From Rhexocercosporidium sp. MPI-PUGE-AT-0058 (taxonomy: Eukaryota; Ascomycota; Leotiomycetes; Helotiales): DNA of 64,000 nt. The position numbers were made by a program, and so were the translations under genes. Shown here in pieces: positions 22,687 to 32,379 of the stretch; positions within the stretch are counted from its first letter, which is position 1; every line of letters begins with the position of its first letter. Below the pieces are notes generated by a model. That model made no database searches. It saw nothing but the letters and a program-made list of their open reading frames with translations, and was not told the origin of the DNA. The stretch covers positions 2,418,001 through 2,482,000 of the forward strand of contig JAGTJL010000007.1 of the NCBI GenBank assembly GCA_020746875.1, read 5' to 3'.

Positions 22687-23673
22687 ATGCTACCCCACGC
22701 CTTTCTCCTGATGTTCCTCTTTGTCGGCAGCAGCATGGCCAATGTGCTTGCAGGAAAGTGGCAGCTTCTCTTCTTCTACCAGTAGGTGTTTGGGGAGAAA
22801 TCCCTTCCCTTGCGGAGTGTCTCTGGAATTCTTTTCGAGACACTGTTCAATTTCCTCCCATAACATTCCACTTTGAGTAATTGCTGACTCTCCCGTTACC
22901 TTAGAGTCTACCGGTACCAGGCCGCTGCCTTGGGCCTAAGCAGCTCCCTAATGGGCGCCGGCTGCAGCAAAGCCACGCCCCCCGTTGTGTGTGGACTAAA
23001 GGATTTTATCCAATATACCTGCAAAACAACCCAAAGGCCCATAATGGGCCCGGACAACCATCCCATAAAGGGCCCGGACAACAAACCAATTGGCTATATC
23101 AAAACCAATGACTGGTCGGTGGTGGACTGGAACGCGATTGGTGACGGCGAAAACTTCGACAAGGACAAGTTCAGCAGCGAGATGGACAAGGCCAACTTCA
23201 AGGGTGGAATGGACAACAAAAAGATATTCAAGACCCAGGGGCTGACTACATACAAGGCCGTCATGGGGGAGGCTGAGAAGGTCTTCGAAGCGGCTGCGGC
23301 AAAACTCGCTGGAGCAGGGCTACCCAAATCCAACGGCTTCTCGGCGGGTGCGCTCGATGCCCTCGGGATCCACGCCGACGCGCGGCGGGCTGATCAGGCG
23401 ATCGTCATCGTGAAGGCGTTCTTGGATTGGGCCGCGAAAAAAGGAATCACACCCGTTCTAGGGGCAGGAATCACGCGCCCAGGCGTGCCAACGTATCAGC
23501 TACTCGACGCAACAGCGACGATCAACCAGAACGGGTTGACGGGGGACAACGCGAACAAGGTCAGAGACTTCGTGAAAGTCGAGAATGCAGCGGGAGACAG
23601 CCCAACGCATGTGGAAGCTATCTCCACGGCGAAGACCCTGAAGACGAAGTTAGCAAAGGCGTGTGCTCCGTAA
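22687..23673 (+). CDS. secreted protein of unknown family
   Basis: Two exons, 22687-22781 and 22905-23673, give 287 residues. Exon 1 encodes a signal peptide (MLPHAFLLMFLFVGSSMA, cut near VLA) followed by GKWQLLFFYQ. The acceptor after CCTTAG at 22904 puts VYRYQAAALG in frame, continuing the aromatic stretch. The mature part has few cysteines, an internal doublet (GPDNHPI / GPDNKPI) and an alanine-rich helical segment (EKVFEAAAAKLAGAG). I do not recognise a catalytic motif. It lies next to the chitin-binding protein and on the same strand, so a role at the cell wall or outside the cell is suggested by context only. Confidence 0.7.
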
Positions 23674-23872
23674 TGGGGGAGGTTGGCTGATGTCGGTGAG
23701 GACGGGATGTGGTTTGGAGGTAGTTCGAATGTTCAAGGTGGAAAGCTAGAATCTGTCTTTGGGTCGTTTGTATTGGAGTGGCATGACATGTATCTAGTTA
23801 TTTCGAGAGATAATCCATCCATGTTTCTCTTTCTTGATTGAGCATATCGCCAGGGCATGATCACCCCGCACT

Positions 23873-25102
23873 TCACACAATGTCAGTGAACCACAGCTCC
23901 CCAAACATGTCTGGCCGTCTCTCCTCCCGGTAACATTGATTATCGCACAGCCGCACCATAATCTGAGGCACCACCTTGGGCAATAGCTTCTCCCCATGTT
24001 CTGCCCACCAGGGATGATCCTCGTTAGGTACGAACTGATCAATTTGCAAATATTGTAGTCGTGGATCATTCGGCACAGGAGGCATCCATACTGATCTTGG
24101 ATCTGCGCCCCCAAAGCTCTCGAGCCTCTCTCCTCTTTGCCAATATCTCCATGCGGCAGCCTGCAATAGCCATCTGACCTTTGCCTTCCACGAGAGCACA
24201 GCTGTGTGAAATTCCGGGCTAAGAAGGACATTAAACATCTTCTCTACGTGAGGTTCGGCTTCTTTCACGCCAGGATCTGAGCTGAAGAGCTCGTAGAATT
24301 TGCGTAGCTGAGGCACGTCATCGTAGTCGATCGTTTGCACTGGGGCATCAGCCAGTAAGCCGAAGAGGCCGGATTCCAGAGCAACTGCCCTATCGAGATG
24401 AAGTGAGATGGCTACCAAAGTAACGTAGACGTGATGGTCGTAGAGGAGTTCGAAGATTGCCCCGGTATCGATCGCGGTGGCGTCCCGAAACACAGACGTG
24501 TCGCTCACTGGCATTCTAGGGATTTCAGATTGCACAGAATCGTCGCGAGATGGTGGCGCAGGCAATGGTGGCGGAGAGCCCATCAACTCTCTCAAGTCGA
24601 AGGCAAAAAGCACTTCCCCGACGAAGGATACCCGCATCTCATACTCCCAGCGTGCTGTACAGATGTGCATGGTGACTGGGGTATCTTCGAAGGGGGGAAA
24701 CCAGGCGTCCCATTTTCTGAAAAATGCTGCGTTCCGTCTGCGTGTCCAGTTGAGATGAAGCGCCCGGTCAATCTTGGGCTGAATCCATATCGATCTAAGG
24801 CTTGTATCATCCTGCGTCTCTTTGTGCGCACCGCACTCGGAGACTACCTCGCGTGCTTCACGGCAGACCGCGGCGACGAGAGGTACTCGGGCGTTCTGAT
24901 AGGTGGTACGGTTGGGCCAGCACGCTTGACGAGAGTCTTTGCCATCGAGCAGCGTGAAGGGAAAGTCTACCTCTGCGATGCGGCGAGGAAGACAGCACCT
25001 CCAGATGAGACGACGGACTTCGCTGGGGAAGGTGCTGAATTCGGGAAATGAGTCGTAAGTATTCATCCTGACTGGCTCGCTGAGTGAAGTTGTGGGCGGC
25101 AA
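23873..25102 (-). CDS. 2EXR-domain protein
   Basis: Single-exon gene of 409 residues. The N-terminal block FPEFSTFPSEVRRLIWRCCL is the 2EXR signature (FxxLPxEIRxxIW-type, PF20150), found in large, poorly understood families of filamentous ascomycetes. The middle has VPLVAAVCREAREV, the second family block, and the C-terminal half is mostly charged helices with several WW pairs. No signal peptide or membrane segment is seen. Function is unknown for the family. It is convergent with the secreted-protein gene upstream. Confidence 0.85.
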   Translation of the reverse strand: MPPTTSLSEPVRMNTYDSFPEFSTFPSEVRRLIWRCCLPRRIAEVDFPFTLLDGKDSRQACWPNRTTYQNARVPLVAAVCREAREVVSECGAHKETQDDTSLRSIWIQPKIDRALHLNWTRRRNAAFFRKWDAWFPPFEDTPVTMHICTARWEYEMRVSFVGEVLFAFDLRELMGSPPPLPAPPSRDDSVQSEIPRMPVSDTSVFRDATAIDTGAIFELLYDHHVYVTLVAISLHLDRAVALESGLFGLLADAPVQTIDYDDVPQLRKFYELFSSDPGVKEAEPHVEKMFNVLLSPEFHTAVLSWKAKVRWLLQAAAWRYWQRGERLESFGGADPRSVWMPPVPNDPRLQYLQIDQFVPNEDHPWWAEHGEKLLPKVVPQIMVRLCDNQCYREERRPDMFGELWFTDIV

Positions 25103-26014
25103 AGTGAGATGTCTCTAAAAGTGAGAATGGGAGTGGTTATTTCAGAGCTGGAAAATTGAGACAGATGTCGTTTCTATTTTGTGAGCGGGACATCAGCCGA
25201 GGTGCTCGCTTACTAATACAGCACAGACCACCCGCACCTCCTCTTGTTTTGTTTGGCAACACAGTTGGCATCTTATACTACCCCTTATTAACCTATTCGG
25301 AAACAAGAACCCGTTTAAGTTACTTTTAAGCAACCTCTTTATTAACTACGAAAAATAATGACTAAAACGTTTCTAATCTTAAGGCTCATCTCATCCAGCG
25401 CCCATAAGGTAGGTAAACACTCCACAACTTAAGCGAGTGCATCCTATCAAACGAGTCAAAATCTGTAATAGAGTGGAAGAGTAGATATTACCGATGAAGA
25501 CGGGGAGTTACAAGAGGAGCATAGGAAGCGGGGTTAGGAGGCATGGGCTCTTCATTTCCGACATTTTTAAAGCCTCAATGAAAAACACCCCAAAATGTGA
25601 AAAACGCCCTAAGAACGACCCAAGACGCCGAACCGATGGTAGAAGGTAAATCTAATCCCTAGGTCTCGATTTTAGTGAAAAAATAACGGTACCTCTAGGA
25701 AGACAGCAACCCTATTAGCTCCTATTCACAAGAATTTGGCCTTGGATAATGCCGTCCCCGAGCTCCAGAATGCTCACGTCGAAAATACTCGAGCGCCACA
25801 GCTAATACTAGGAGCATGTTTGGTGGGTCGCTTCTAGTCTTAGCGCCGGGGCGAGATGCCGTTGTCACGTGTAAAAATCTTTTGATCAGAATCGGACTGA
25901 CATGTTGGGCTCTACACGCTATTGAACAAATTTTTATCTCACAATACTCTACTTCTACTATGATACCGCCAGTACGATTATCTCCCAACTACACAGATCC
26001 ATTGACGAATACGC
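25103..26014. other. AT-rich degenerate spacer
   Basis: 25130-25740 is AT-rich, with many stops in all frames and no recognisable gene; it may be old transposon debris, but I cannot name it. The last 200 bases include copy A of a direct repeat (25839-25913). Confidence 0.4.
25839..25913 (+). repeat. imperfect direct repeat, copy A (upstream of HET pseudogene)
   Basis: Shares with 28303-28380 the blocks CTTAGCGCC, GCGAG, TGTCACGTGTA, TTGATCA and ATCGGAC in the same order and orientation, roughly three quarters identical by eye. Copy A lies about 100 bp before the HET start. Confidence 0.6.
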
Positions 26015-28131
26015 ATGATGGCGGAGCCTTCTGACCCGGAACGCCTATGTGAAAGGTGTAATCATATAACCTGGAGGATCTCAAAAGAGCAGACGGCTGC
26101 GTACATCAACCATTCTTCAAAGCCCTTGTGGACAGTGCAAGTGGTTGCATGCTATTCAAATTGATTGCAGAAGCTTGTGTTTGTTATTTGCACAAGGAAA
26201 GGGTGAACATTAATGTAGCAACTGGCAATTCAGGCCCCGTTCGGTTGTTTGCGACATGCCGAAAGGACAATTTTTCGGGACTGGAATTGCGAACCTTCGC
26301 AGTACTTCAGGAGAGGCAGCTGTCCCAAAATGTACTCGTGACTGTAGGCGAACTTCCACCGAAGAAGCTGTTTGTGGGCCCATCTTGGTCAATCCTGCTT
26401 GAGATGTATGCATTGAAAGGTACGTCGCTGCATCAACAAATATTAGCATCTATTCACTTCATTTAGATTCTTCTGCCGAGGAAGCTGGAATCCTTAGACT
26501 AAGGGAGGTTGAAAGTCATGCTACATGCGAAGCCAACTTTTCAACGTTAAGAAAATGGCTCCAACTATGTAAACGCAAGCACGAGATGTATTCTCTAGAA
26601 CGAATCAAACAACTTGTTGGTACATCATGTATGCCGAAGCGACTCATTGATCTCGGAGCTTCGGATGCCTCATCAAGTAAACCCAAGATCATTCACACCC
26701 GAGGACGCCAAGAACAGTACGTTGCTCTAAGCTACTGCTGGGGTTTAGTGCAGCATTTTCGCACTACAAACGAAAACTTCAGTGAATTGCAGAAGTCAAT
26801 TCCTGTGGAAAAACTCCCACAGACCATCCGAGACGCTTTCTTGGTTGCTCAAAAGTTGGATACACGGTATATTTGGATTGATGCGTTGTGCATTATCTAG
26901 GACAATGACGATGACTGGAATAGCGAAGCTAAGCGAATGGGTGCAATCTACGCAAATTCATATTTTACTATTGCAGCTACAGCCGCCAAAGACTCTGGGG
27001 AGAGTTTTCTATGGGCTCGAACGCTGAGCAGAGTTCCTGTGCCATTTCGACGTTCCGCAAGCTCCGAGAGTGAAGGCACTGTATACTTCAGACAATTCTC
27101 AGATTCCCTTCGGGATCATCAAGAGTATGTTCTTGATAGCCCACTACAGAAAAGAGCCTGGGTGTTACAAGAAATGCTTCTACCGCGTCGCATAGTACAC
27201 TTTTCGAGCAAGCAAATATACTGGGAATGTCGCGGTACGTTTGGTTCAGAGGACGACACGACAAGTGATGTCGATTACACGGAACACGCACGCAAATTTC
27301 TAAACGGGTTATCAGCGCTCCAAGTCGAGGTAAGTTTAGTGTATCGTGCCATGATATTCTTCCCGATATGGGCCGAAACTCTGTCGCGGTACTCAACATT
27401 TTCCATAACTCAACCTAGTGGCAAGCTTCCTGCACTATTAGGTCTTGCTTCACTTGTAGAACGTATAATTGGATGCCGGTATTTATATGGTATTTGGAAT
27501 TTCAACCTCCCATACGGTCTCTTCTGGCAACCTGTAAAGCCCTCCAATACATCGAACTGATGAGTGGGGAGCGCCGTCGTGGTCATGGGCCGCTTGGGAA
27601 GGTGAGATCATGTTCGAGAAATATTTCCCAGTTGAAGATTCAAGAGTTCGCTTTAACGATATATCTAAGGGCAGCCAACTACGAGGAGCGTTGAAATTGG
27701 AGGGTCAGATCGGTCCATGCTACGTCTCACTTGATCTGCAGCCGCAGCCCAAAGTATATGGAAGTGATCGCAAGCTCAAGGACATACCAATCACACCATA
27801 TGAATATATATTTGCAGAAGATAAATCAAAACTTCTTGAGTATCAAGCATCTATCGAAACTAGCCCCTACGATCTCTACGATGAAGCACCAGTTATCTCA
27901 TTACTTCGTATAATAGAAGGCAGATTGATGAGCGCGCGGGGTCCTGGCGAGCGCAATGTGTGCCGGTTTGGCGGAGAAAGAGGGACTGAAACAGACGTCT
28001 TCTACCTTAGACTCTCCTGCACTTCTGGGATGAAATTCCACCATTGTCGTGGATTGCTTCTACGCTGCGCGAGCGGAGCTACTGGCTTATATGAACGTGT
28101 AGGTGTTGGATGGTCAACGGATAGATGGTAG
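26015..28131 (+). pseudogene. heterokaryon-incompatibility (HET) domain gene, broken
   Basis: HET proteins trigger cell death when unlike fungal strains fuse. The conserved blocks are all here: YVALSYCWG, LPQTIRDAFLVAQKL, RYIWIDALCII, then DNDDDW, IYANSYFTIAATAA, SPLQKRAWVLQEMLLPRR, ALLGLA and APSWSWA. A 47-nt intron at 26420-26466 is in frame. Lesions: the expected Gln codon after CII is TAG at 26898-26900, a C-to-T change in a CpA context; the N-terminus shifts frame between CERCN (from ATG 26015/26018) and YNLEDL near 26060-26072; the C-terminus shifts frame near 27536-27565 before APSWSWA. A run of reading to the stop at 28131 then stays open (FYLRLS...GLLLRC). At least three breaks make an active product unlikely unless readthrough or very short introns occur. 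Confidence 0.8.
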
Positions 28132-28884
28132 CATACCATGCCAGAATCTACGGTTACGCTTGTTTGACCGCGGCGAGACTCCGAAAGTAAAGCTTCACGT
28201 TTGAAACCCTTCGTTAAGTTTGTTCCTTGCATATGCAATAAACCGTCGTCAGTAATCAAGGGTAGCTGCAAGATACCAATGTTGGCGATACTTCATTTGA
28301 TCCTTAGCGCCAAAGCGAGTTGCTACTGTCACGTGTAGCGAGCTATATTTGATCAAAATCGGACCGACGAGTTTGGTTCTGCCAACTGCGAGGCAAAACC
28401 CCCATTTTACTAGGAATCTCAGCCTCAGTATGACTGAGAGAGATTGGCTTGTGACAAAGCTCTTTTCCCCGCCTCGGTTGCTGTGCTTGAGTATCGACAC
28501 ATTTGCCCGCTCTACTCACTACGATAAAGGTCCGAACATAAGCAGGCCTAAAAGCAATAAGCAGCATGAGCGACCCAAGCCGTTGGAGTCACAGTACAGG
28601 GGAGGAAGAACAGTTCCAAGCAAGTATCAATCCAGCAAATCACACATCAACGAGGCTGGCTCTGACAGTTTTGCAGGCATCAGTTGCTGTGGGTGGCAAG
28701 GCAAAGGACCTGGCAGCTACGATCTCATCCGGACAGAGCGCCAAAAATGAGCGGGGAAACAAAGCGGAAGGCGAGAGAAGAGAAAGAAAGGGCAGAAAAG
28801 GAGCAGGAATAGAAAGAGCGACAAGACAGAGGAAGAGAGAAGGAGAACGAGAAGAAATAGGTTTAGGCGACCAACAACATATAT
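28132..28884. other. spacer with direct repeat copy B and a polypurine tract
   Basis: After repeat B, bases about 28745-28860 are almost all purines on the + strand (GA-rich, over 100 nt). A 112-codon frame begins at ATG 28566 but half of it is a translation of this tract, so I do not call it a gene. Confidence 0.45.
28303..28380 (+). repeat. imperfect direct repeat, copy B (downstream of HET pseudogene)
   Basis: Partner of 25839-25913, located about 170 bp after the HET stop. Because copy A lies in the HET promoter, B may be the promoter remnant of a lost tandem HET copy. Confidence 0.6.
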
Positions 28885-30552
28885 TTAAGCCTGCCCTTTT
28901 GTGACGAGGCCTGCTTCTTTGCTAAAGAGGGCTTGCAACTGTTTTACATATTCTTCTCGATCAGCGACCTTTCGCTGAGCAACCTGACGAGAACTCTGGC
29001 ACCAGTACTGTGATAGTATTCCTTCGGCCGTAGTCGAGAGGGGATGAAATTTGGGAGCGACATGATCTTCGACTAGAGCAAATGCGGCATTTACAGACAT
29101 AATACAATGCCAAAACCAGACTGCCCCAGATTCCCAGCTATCATTCATAATTGATGTCTGTGAGGGCAGATCCGTTGGCGTCATCCTGACTTCTCCTCCT
29201 TGCATATATCCATAAACTCCTGGCGAACTATATCAAATTCACTGAGGCTGTCTTCCGTTATCTCGTCAATACCACATCCCGTGAGCCAATAAGGAACGGA
29301 AAGCATCTCGGCAGGTAGTGCACAAACCCACTCATGGTCTATAAGACATGTAATGTTCCAGTCTTTGTCAGCAAAGATGTTACTCGCATGGAAGTCGGTG
29401 AGCTGAAGACGGAATGGCCCATTACGACTTTCCCGCTGAATGTAGTGATGAGAAAGTGCCTTGAGCATTGTTTTAGCAGCCATCTGGCCAAGACAGTCTT
29501 CTATACTATGAGCTGCATTCAGATTGCTAAGAAAAAAGTTATCATGGAATGTGAGGATGTCTGCAACAAAGGGCTCAGTACAGGTATATGTTTCATTTCT
29601 CAACATCGTTCTTGGGGCCCCCTCATTCTCCAAAATGATAATAGAGCAAGGCAGCGGTCGGTTTGACAGTGTGATTGAGCCGTTATTCTGGAATTGGAAC
29701 GAGCCTATTCGAGGCTGAGGAATGCGAGCTAAAGACAAGATCAAGCGCGCCATGCCTCGGAAAAGCTTTTGCCTCCGGACCGGGTCTCGCCGATGTTTAT
29801 CCCATGTGTCTGAGAGCATTTCGCCTTTATTGGGTCCGATATACTCAAGGAGCATGTATGCAGTAGGTAGGCGCAGGTGGGTCGGACTTGGGGCATATTG
29901 AGACAAAGCTGGGAATCGAAGAAAGTTGCGGGAAGATCGCTGGAATATGCGCCAAAGCCGGAGATAAAATGGCATTCGTTGCTCGTGTGTAAACTATAGG
30001 GGAAGCAACAATGTTATCACAGAAATTTCAAGAACCATAATAACTTACGTGTCGGTTGTCAGAGAAGCCAAACCCGTACAAGTATGGGATGGGAATGTCG
30101 GGGCATTGATCTTGCATCCATACGTAGGCTCCAACCTCGCAGCTTAGTTTCTCGTCAATCGTGCCGGGGTGTTTGGCTTCGGCAAGCTTGTGTGGCATAG
30201 GACAACGAAAGATCAGGTCCTTGTTGAAGCTGGCCGACCTTACTTCCACAGGTATACACACATTAAAACTCCCTCGGATCCATTGGCTCTCTGCTTTGAC
30301 AATACAAGCGTCTTGATCGCGCAGTCTCAGGTGATGCCGAACAAGGGCCTGAATTGTTGCTCGCTGATCCCAGAGCTTCTGAAAGAGCTGTCTCCTTACT
30401 CCAGGGTATGTTGCTTCATTGATGATGTTGACATCTTTCTTGAGGGCCAACTCGTAAGTAATGTGCTTCCCGTTATCAAGCTCGAGAGCAGTTGGCATGG
30501 CGAAAGAAGCATTTCTCGCCGACGGATCGAGGTATGGTTGGCACTTGCTCAC
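28885..30552 (-). pseudogene. APH-like phosphotransferase / kinase-fold gene with C-terminal frameshift
   Basis: Member of the fungal aminoglycoside-phosphotransferase-like kinase family. Exon 1 (30049-30552) and exon 2 join over a 55-nt intron (29994-30048) with DNRH/FTHEQRMPFYLRLW across the junction. Family blocks: QWIRGSFNVCIPV, IFRCPMPHKLAEA, EKLSCEVGAYVWMQ, IPYLYGFGFSD, YMLLEYI, QLTDFHASNIFADKDW (catalytic-loop-like, with D and N) and CLIDHEW (metal-binding D). The frame then hits TGA at 29181, while the expected tail (SWESGAVWFWHCIMSVNAAF) continues one frame away to 28885. No normal-sized intron fits, so a one-base indel or sequence error is likely. Substrate is unknown. Confidence 0.75.
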
Positions 30553-31498
30553 GGGTTGACCAGCTGCTCGACCCTTTAGTTGGTTACAGAAGGTCTTTGA
30601 CTCCAGGTCCGATGCCAGATAATTCTCAAGCAGGGATAATTTGGCACGTGATGCGGCCGCTCAACTGCATGAGCAATTATGCATTCGAATACTGCTGACT
30701 AAGTATGGCACACGTGATATTGTGAACTTTCAAGTAATCTTATAACGACACAAACATGTAGTCCATAACTTGCTAGCCGATTGTGGTGCTGACACTTAAA
30801 TGAAATTCCTTACACGAAAGAAAGTAAGGTATGTTATGTCAGCAGTGACATTGTGACCACCGTGACCACCACATGTCAAATCGCGGGGAGAAGACGCTTA
30901 GGAGGGCATTGACACCTCCCACCATAATTCTCTACATGTCATCATTAATCATGACATACCCATTCTTTTAGGGCTCGTGAAAGCTGATCCCGCTGGTAAA
31001 TGTGGGTATTTTCCATTCTGGTCATCAATTTTGCAGGGTCTTTGCCCAGATGCTAACTGGTGGTTCTTGTTGTTTGCAAGAAAATTTGTAAGCTCTTCCA
31101 AGAGAAGGGGGAAGGGAAAGCTGTATAGCAGAGCGACAGGTTTAGATAAAAGGAAAAAAAAACAAGAGAATGTGGGGATAACTATGCTTCGGCCGCTTAT
31201 GCAGCAAGTACTGCTGTGAGAGTGCGTGACTTCTTGAAGCACACATGTAAAATGGGCACTTGACTTCCAGCGAATGGATGAAAATTAATGGGTCGCTAAG
31301 ATTGAAAGAGGCACGGGCAACAAAAGGACCTGAGAAAGAAATTTAGGACAGGGAAGGAAACAAAATGGAGTTAGGCAGGGTATTTATCACAGCCACATTA
31401 GGAAAGTTGCACGTCATTGAAGGTAGGAGTATCTCATTTCTCAACTACGAAAAAAACTACCACTCTCCAACCTATAACAGGAAACTAGATCTCCTGGA
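30553..31498. other. intergenic, no gene seen
   Basis: Promoter side of the APH-like gene and then about 800 bases with short frames only. Confidence 0.5.
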
Positions 31499-31880
31499 AT
31501 GATTTTTTTACCCTAGGTACATATGTAATGTGGATCCTAGACTCAAAATCATATCCATGGTGAGCAAGTAGTTCATTTCTCCACTGCCAATTCTTCTACC
31601 AATGCCAGAAGTGTCCCAACGCTCAACCCATGACCCGACATCAGCTCCAGATATAATGATTTTCTTACCCTGGTGCACACATAACGTGTGCTTCAGACTC
31701 AAAATCATATCCACGGCGAGGAGCAATAGTGGTTCTGTGTTTTTTGAGAAGTACCACCAACTTCCGATCTTCAACCCACAACACGAGTCCCACGCTGTCC
31801 GGAATGATTTTCCTATCTTGGTGTAATAAAAAGTGACCCCACAGACTCAAAATCATGTCCATTGCTGACAGCGGTGGTAT
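31499..31880. repeat. degenerate tandem triplication of about 150 bp
   Basis: Three successive units begin with ATGATTTT (about 31500, 31655, 31805) and carry GACTCAAAATCAT(A/G)TCCA at about 31540, 31697 and 31844. Spacing is about 157 then 147 bp. Each unit also has a TACCCTGGTGCACA-like stretch between these blocks. On the minus strand each unit can be read as MDMILSL followed by a K/R-rich then VGxWVE-like stretch. Units are clearly diverged outside the shared blocks. No mobile-element ends are seen. Confidence 0.65.
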
Positions 31881-32379
31881 GTGTGTGTATGCGAAAGTGG
31901 CAGGCGGCGTGTCCAAATGTAGGAAGTCGCAAAGTGTTGGCAAGTCTCTCCGAGAGTTCCATCCCACAACGAAAGTACGCGTGTTCTAGTGCCGTGAAAA
32001 GCGACTAAAGATGGCCCAAATGCCCGGATTATCTTCCTTCCTTCGCTCCTTCTCATAATGGTCCCTTCCCTCCATACCAGCGATTGTACAGCGTGCGTGG
32101 ATCGATATTGTTGGCTTTCGTTATTTTCTTGTTCTTCCTTGATGTCATACCTCCGTTCGTATCTGGTGCAGGTCCGAGGCTTGTCACCATTTAGCACCGA
32201 TCATGTTCTCTACTTCGTGCGTATCGCAACTCTCCCTCGCTGCCTGACACCCTTTTTGTGGTTCTTGTATTCGTCCATCATTTCGTTTTTGGATTCGTTG
32301 GTATTATGTATCTTGTTCTTGTAGCAGTGGCCTCTCCAGGTTTTGATAGCCACAGAGAAATCTTGGTGAGTTTTGTTAC
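31881..32379. other. intergenic, 3' flank of a coiled-coil gene
   Basis: No gene seen; pyrimidine-rich stretches on the + strand. Confidence 0.5.

Noticed and set aside
24431..25051. 206-codon plus-strand frame opposite the 2EXR gene.
   Set aside because: Antisense shadow; the minus strand carries the family signature.
28566..28904. 112-codon ATG frame downstream of the HET pseudogene.
   Set aside because: Half of it translates the polypurine tract and the remainder has no domain.
31499..31880. Possible CRISPR-like array.
   Set aside because: Repeats are long, diverged and only three, in a eukaryotic context; simple tandem duplication explains them.
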